A stretch of 64,000 nucleotides of DNA, from the NCBI RefSeq assembly GCF_027625935.1, contig NZ_CP115300.1:8866001-8930000 (forward strand), in the 5' to 3' direction. The translations under genes and the position numbers were made by a program. Positions 61,337 through 64,000 of this stretch are shown in pieces. How positions within the stretch are numbered: the stretch's first letter is position 1; the number at the start of each line of letters is the position of its first letter. The notes beneath the pieces were generated by a model. It saw only the letters and a list, made by a program, of their open reading frames with translations, had not been told where the DNA came from and did not search any database. Source of the DNA: Streptomyces camelliae. Lineage in GTDB: Bacteria > Actinomycetota > Actinomycetes > Streptomycetales > Streptomycetaceae.

Positions 61337-62101
61337 ATGGCGAAGAGCGGTCGAAGCGGCGTCGAGGATCCGTCGGCCCTGAAACCCTGGCCCAGGCGAC
61401 CGGCGCGGCTGGCCCATGCGGTGGTGGAGTCCCTCACCGACAGCATCGTCTCGGGTGCCATCCCGTCGGGCTCCACCTTGCCGGTCGAACCCGAACTGTG
61501 CGAGACGTTCGGCGTCAGCCGCATCACGATCCGTGAGGCGGTCAAGTCGCTGGAGGCCAAGGGGCTGGTTCGGGCCCGGCAGGGTTCAGGCACCACGGTC
61601 ACCCAGTCCGAGGAGTGGAATCTCCTGGATCCTGTCGTGCTGGCGGCCACCGTCCAGCACGACGACGAACTTGTCGTGCTGGACCAGCTTGTCGGCGTGC
61701 GTTCGGCTCTTGAGGCACAGATGGCGGCCCAGGCCGCCGAGCTCGCCACCGATGACGATCTCCGGGAGGTCGAGCGGCTGCTCGGCCGCCTTGAGGAGGA
61801 GATCGCCACTCCTGCCCGGTTCATCGAGACCGATGTGCTCTTCCACGACCGGATCATGCAGGCGTCCCGGAACAGGCTGGGTCGTTCCATCATCCGGACC
61901 GTCCACACCCAGGCCCGCAGTACGTTCCTCTACAACGGCACTCCCGACGGCCACGCGTGCGAGCAGGCGAACGCCGAGCATTGCCGGATCGCCGAGCGGC
62001 TTCTGGCCCGCGACCCCCAGGGCGCAGCGCAGGCCATGACGGCACATATCGAAGCGGCCTGGAGCCGCCGCCGTACCCCGCACCCCGGTCTCACCGGTTG
62101 A
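61337..62101 (+). CDS. GntR/FadR-family transcriptional repressor of the sugar regulon
   Basis: The 254-residue regulator has an N-terminal GntR winged helix (about residues 28-95: SIVSGAIPSGSTLPVEPELC, FGVSRITIREAVKSLEAKGL, VRARQGSGTTV) and a C-terminal FCD effector domain (LVGVRSALEAQMAAQAAEL, DVLFHDRIMQASRN with metal-ligand His, AEHCRIAERLLARD). ATG 61337 has GAGGGGG upstream. It is divergent from the catabolic operon with the shared operator between them. It probably represses both the operon and the downstream glycosidase until a sugar acid binds. Confidence 0.92.
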   Translation: MAKSGRSGVEDPSALKPWPRRPARLAHAVVESLTDSIVSGAIPSGSTLPVEPELCETFGVSRITIREAVKSLEAKGLVRARQGSGTTVTQSEEWNLLDPVVLAATVQHDDELVVLDQLVGVRSALEAQMAAQAAELATDDDLREVERLLGRLEEEIATPARFIETDVLFHDRIMQASRNRLGRSIIRTVHTQARSTFLYNGTPDGHACEQANAEHCRIAERLLARDPQGAAQAMTAHIEAAWSRRRTPHPGLTG

Positions 62102-62128
62102 CCGCATCCCGGCCCTTGCGTGCGCCGG

Positions 62129-62169
62129 AACCCGTCCCCGAGCCGTCAGGCCGGGGGCGGGTTTCTTTT
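62129..62169 (+). terminator. Rho-independent terminator after the GntR gene
   Basis: AACCCG...CGGGTT arms, extended by CCCC and GGGG, flank a short loop, and TTTCTTTT follows at 62162-62169. It separates the regulator from the glycosidase promoter. Confidence 0.8.
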
Positions 62170-62198
62170 GTGGTGCAGATCTGTTTCTGCGGCACATA

Positions 62199-62229
62199 TT
62201 GACAGCATACGTATGACGACTAACGTTAC
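62199..62229 (+). promoter_or_regulatory. Promoter with embedded GntR-type operator, glycosidase gene
   Basis: TTGACA (62199-62204) and AACGTT (62222-62227) are 17 bp apart, with the perfect palindrome CATACGTATG at the start of the spacer. It matches the operon promoter at 61255-61285 at 29 of 31 positions. Transcription would begin near 62234, leaving a leader of about 90 nt before the ATG at 62325. Confidence 0.8.
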
Positions 62230-62324
62230 GTCGCCGTATCACCTCCGCAATCACCGCAGGGCTGTATCCCCACGAGTGGGAGGACGCCCCGCGCGTGCCC
62301 TCTCGCACCATCGGAAGGTCTCAG

Positions 62325-64000
62325 ATGCGCCCAACCCGCTCGCGCCCCGCACTGCGTGACCGGCTCAGACCATGTCTGGCCGCACTCGCGCTCCTCACCG
62401 CCTCTGCCGGGGCTGTCGTCGCGCAGGCCGTGCCCGCGTCCGCCGCCACGTCCGCGACGCTCTATGTGTCCCCCAGCGGCACCGGTACCGTCTGCTCGAC
62501 CAGCCAGCCGTGCTCCCTCACCCAGGCCAAGACCAACGTCCGGGCCATGAACAACTCCATGACGGGCGACATCGTCGTGGAGGTCGCCGACGGCACGTAC
62601 CGGCTGACGGACCCCCTCACCTTCACCGCGGCGGACTCCGGCACCGGCGGTCACTCGGTGATCTGGCAGGCCGCGCCGGGCGCCCGCCCGGTCATCACCG
62701 GCGCGCAGCGGGCCACGGGCTGGACGCTGCACGACCCGGCGAAGAACATCTGGCAGGCCAACGTCGGGACCGGGTTCGACACCCGGCAGCTGTACGTCGA
62801 CGGCGTCCTGGCGACCAGGGCCCGCTCCTCGGTCAACCGCGCCGACCTGACCGCGACCACCAGCGGCTACACCTTCACCAACACCGCGCTGAACTACCTC
62901 AACAGCCTGGCCGCCCCGAGCCGCACCGAGATCCACGGCATCGGATCCTTCACCGACCGCTACTCCCCGGTGTCCGGCATCAGCAACGGCACCATCACCA
63001 TGGATCAGCCGGCCTGGGACGACAACACCTTCGGCTACGACACCCTGACCAAACCCTTCCGGTCGGGGCCGCTCTACATCGAGAACGCCTACGAGTTCCT
63101 CGACACGGCCGGGGAGTGGTACCTCGACACCGGCACCGGCACCCTGTACTACAAGCCACTCGCCGGGCAGAACATGAGCACCGCGGACGTCGAGGTGCCG
63201 AAGCTGCAGTCGCTCGTCGACGTCGGGGGAAGCTATGCCTCTCCCGCCACCCACATCACGTTCTCGGGTCTGCAGTTCTCGGGCACCAGCTGGCTGGGCC
63301 CCAGCACTCACGGCTACGCCAGCCAGCAGACCGGCGCGTACCTCACCGGTACCTGGGACCGTCCCTCCGACGCGCTGACCTCCTGCCAGGGCGGCTGCCC
63401 GCTGTTCGAGGCGACGCGTCCGCACTGGGACCAGATGCCGGCCGCCGTCCAGGTCTCGGCCGCCGACCACATCACCTTCACCGGCAACCGGTTCACCCAG
63501 CTCGGGCAGGTGGGCCTCGGCATCGGCCAGGACGCCAACGCGCACGCCACCGGGGTCGGCCTCGGTGCCGACACCGTCACCGCCACCGGCAACGTCTTCA
63601 CCCAGGACGCCGGCGGAGGCATCGTCGTCGGCGGGCTCCAGGCGGACGCGCATCACCCCAGTGACAGCCGGATGACCAACAAGAACATCACACTGAGCAA
63701 CAACGTCATCCACGACGTGGCGCTCGACTACCGGGACATGTCGGCCATCCTGGCCACCTACGTCAACGGCGCCACGGTGTCGCACAACGAGGTGTACAAC
63801 CTGCCCTACTCGGGGCTGACCATCGGTTACGGCTGGGGCACCAACGACCCGGGCGGCAGCCAGGACTACGTGAACCGCGGTCTGTACAACTACCAGCCCA
63901 TCTACTCGACGCCCACCACCGCCGCGAACAACCACATCACCGACAACTCCATCCACGACGTCATGCAGCAGATGAACGACGGCGGCTGTCTGTACACCCT
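62325..64000 (+). CDS. Secreted right-handed beta-helix glycoside hydrolase, GH141-like (cut by window end)
   Basis: At least 558 residues are encoded; the frame is open to the window edge. GGAAGG lies 7 nt upstream of ATG 62325. A basic N-terminus and signal peptide (CLAALALLTASAGAVVAQAV) precede LYVSPSGTGTVC, then GDIVVEVADGTYRLTDPLTF, and repeated beta-helix turns such as HITFSGLQFSG and NNVIHDVALDYRDMSAI. Beta-helix enzymes with this start belong to the GH141 type, whose known members include an alpha-L-fucosidase and a xylanase. The operator shared with the adjacent catabolic operon makes release of L-fucose from polysaccharide the favoured role, but catalytic residues were not verified. 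Confidence 0.82.
   Translation, partial: MRPTRSRPALRDRLRPCLAALALLTASAGAVVAQAVPASAATSATLYVSPSGTGTVCSTSQPCSLTQAKTNVRAMNNSMTGDIVVEVADGTYRLTDPLTFTAADSGTGGHSVIWQAAPGARPVITGAQRATGWTLHDPAKNIWQANVGTGFDTRQLYVDGVLATRARSSVNRADLTATTSGYTFTNTALNYLNSLAAPSRTEIHGIGSFTDRYSPVSGISNGTITMDQPAWDDNTFGYDTLTKPFRSGPLYIENAYEFLDTAGEWYLDTGTGTLYYKPLAGQNMSTADVEVPKLQSLVDVGGSYASPATHITFSGLQFSGTSWLGPSTHGYASQQTGAYLTGTWDRPSDALTSCQGGCPLFEATRPHWDQMPAAVQVSAADHITFTGNRFTQLGQVGLGIGQDANAHATGVGLGADTVTATGNVFTQDAGGGIVVGGLQADAHHPSDSRMTNKNITLSNNVIHDVALDYRDMSAILATYVNGATVSHNEVYNLPYSGLTIGYGWGTNDPGGSQDYVNRGLYNYQPIYSTPTTAANNHITDNSIHDVMQQMNDGGCLYT

Overview
The window is high-GC actinobacterial DNA, most likely Streptomyces. The signs are near-exclusive G/C third codon positions, many GTG starts, stop/start overlaps of the ATGA and GTGA type, rare TTA codons confined to a regulator and one accessory gene, and Streptomyces-type lipoproteins. 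No rRNA, CRISPR array or complete tRNA was seen.

Layout. (1) 18-6015: the downstream part of an ebo-type metabolite-trafficking operon: eboC-like prenyltransferase, extra sugar-phosphate isomerase, eboA, eboB, eboE, eboF, then a cytochrome P450 (6039-7250). An eboD-like gene, if present, lies left of the window. (2) 7318-8391: a lone secreted GH54 arabinofuranosidase. (3) 8855-38980: a nonribosomal peptide cluster. A LuxR-type regulator with a TTA codon (8855-9928) faces an operon of about 29 kb on the minus strand, read right to left: small signal-peptide-like ORF, free carrier protein, MbtH, giant NRPS (C-A-T-C-A-T-C-A-T-E-TE, the TE being of penicillin-binding-protein type), free A domain, NRPS C-A-T, NRPS A-T-C-(degenerate A), threonine kinase, cysteine-synthase-like enzyme, ATP-grasp ligase, argininosuccinate-lyase-like enzyme, threonine aldolase and an MFS exporter. 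Kinase, synthase and lyase match the 2,3-diaminobutyrate (Dab) set of lipopeptide clusters, and two A domains share a binding-pocket code ending in Ile-Asp, as expected for a diamino acid. Six live A domains, six carriers and five C domains predict a hexapeptide, released or macrocyclised at a C-terminal D-residue.

(4) About 39.3-49.65 kb: a worn accessory belt. It holds an unknown gene with a TTA codon, an ISAs1 transposase remnant, two lipoproteins (one split by a -1 frame change exactly at a GGGAAAG heptamer), a secreted protein of unknown function, a LysR remnant, an intact CPA1 Na+/H+ antiporter, a frameshifted serine recombinase, a protease gene cut off in mid-domain, and the 3' part of a tRNA followed by a hairpin, which looks like an old attachment site.

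(5) 49945-64000: a complete non-phosphorylative 6-deoxyhexose (L-fucose/L-rhamnose type) regulon. One minus-strand operon encodes an enolase-superfamily dehydratase, an ABC importer (binding protein and two permeases, no ATPase), mutarotase, FAH-family hydrolase, SDR, aldo-keto reductase, lactonase and LutABC. The expected products, pyruvate and L-lactate, explain the lutABC tail. A divergent GntR/FadR repressor gene and a secreted beta-helix glycosidase (GH141-like, cut by the window edge) complete it. The operon promoter and the glycosidase promoter share a 31-bp promoter/operator with only two differences.
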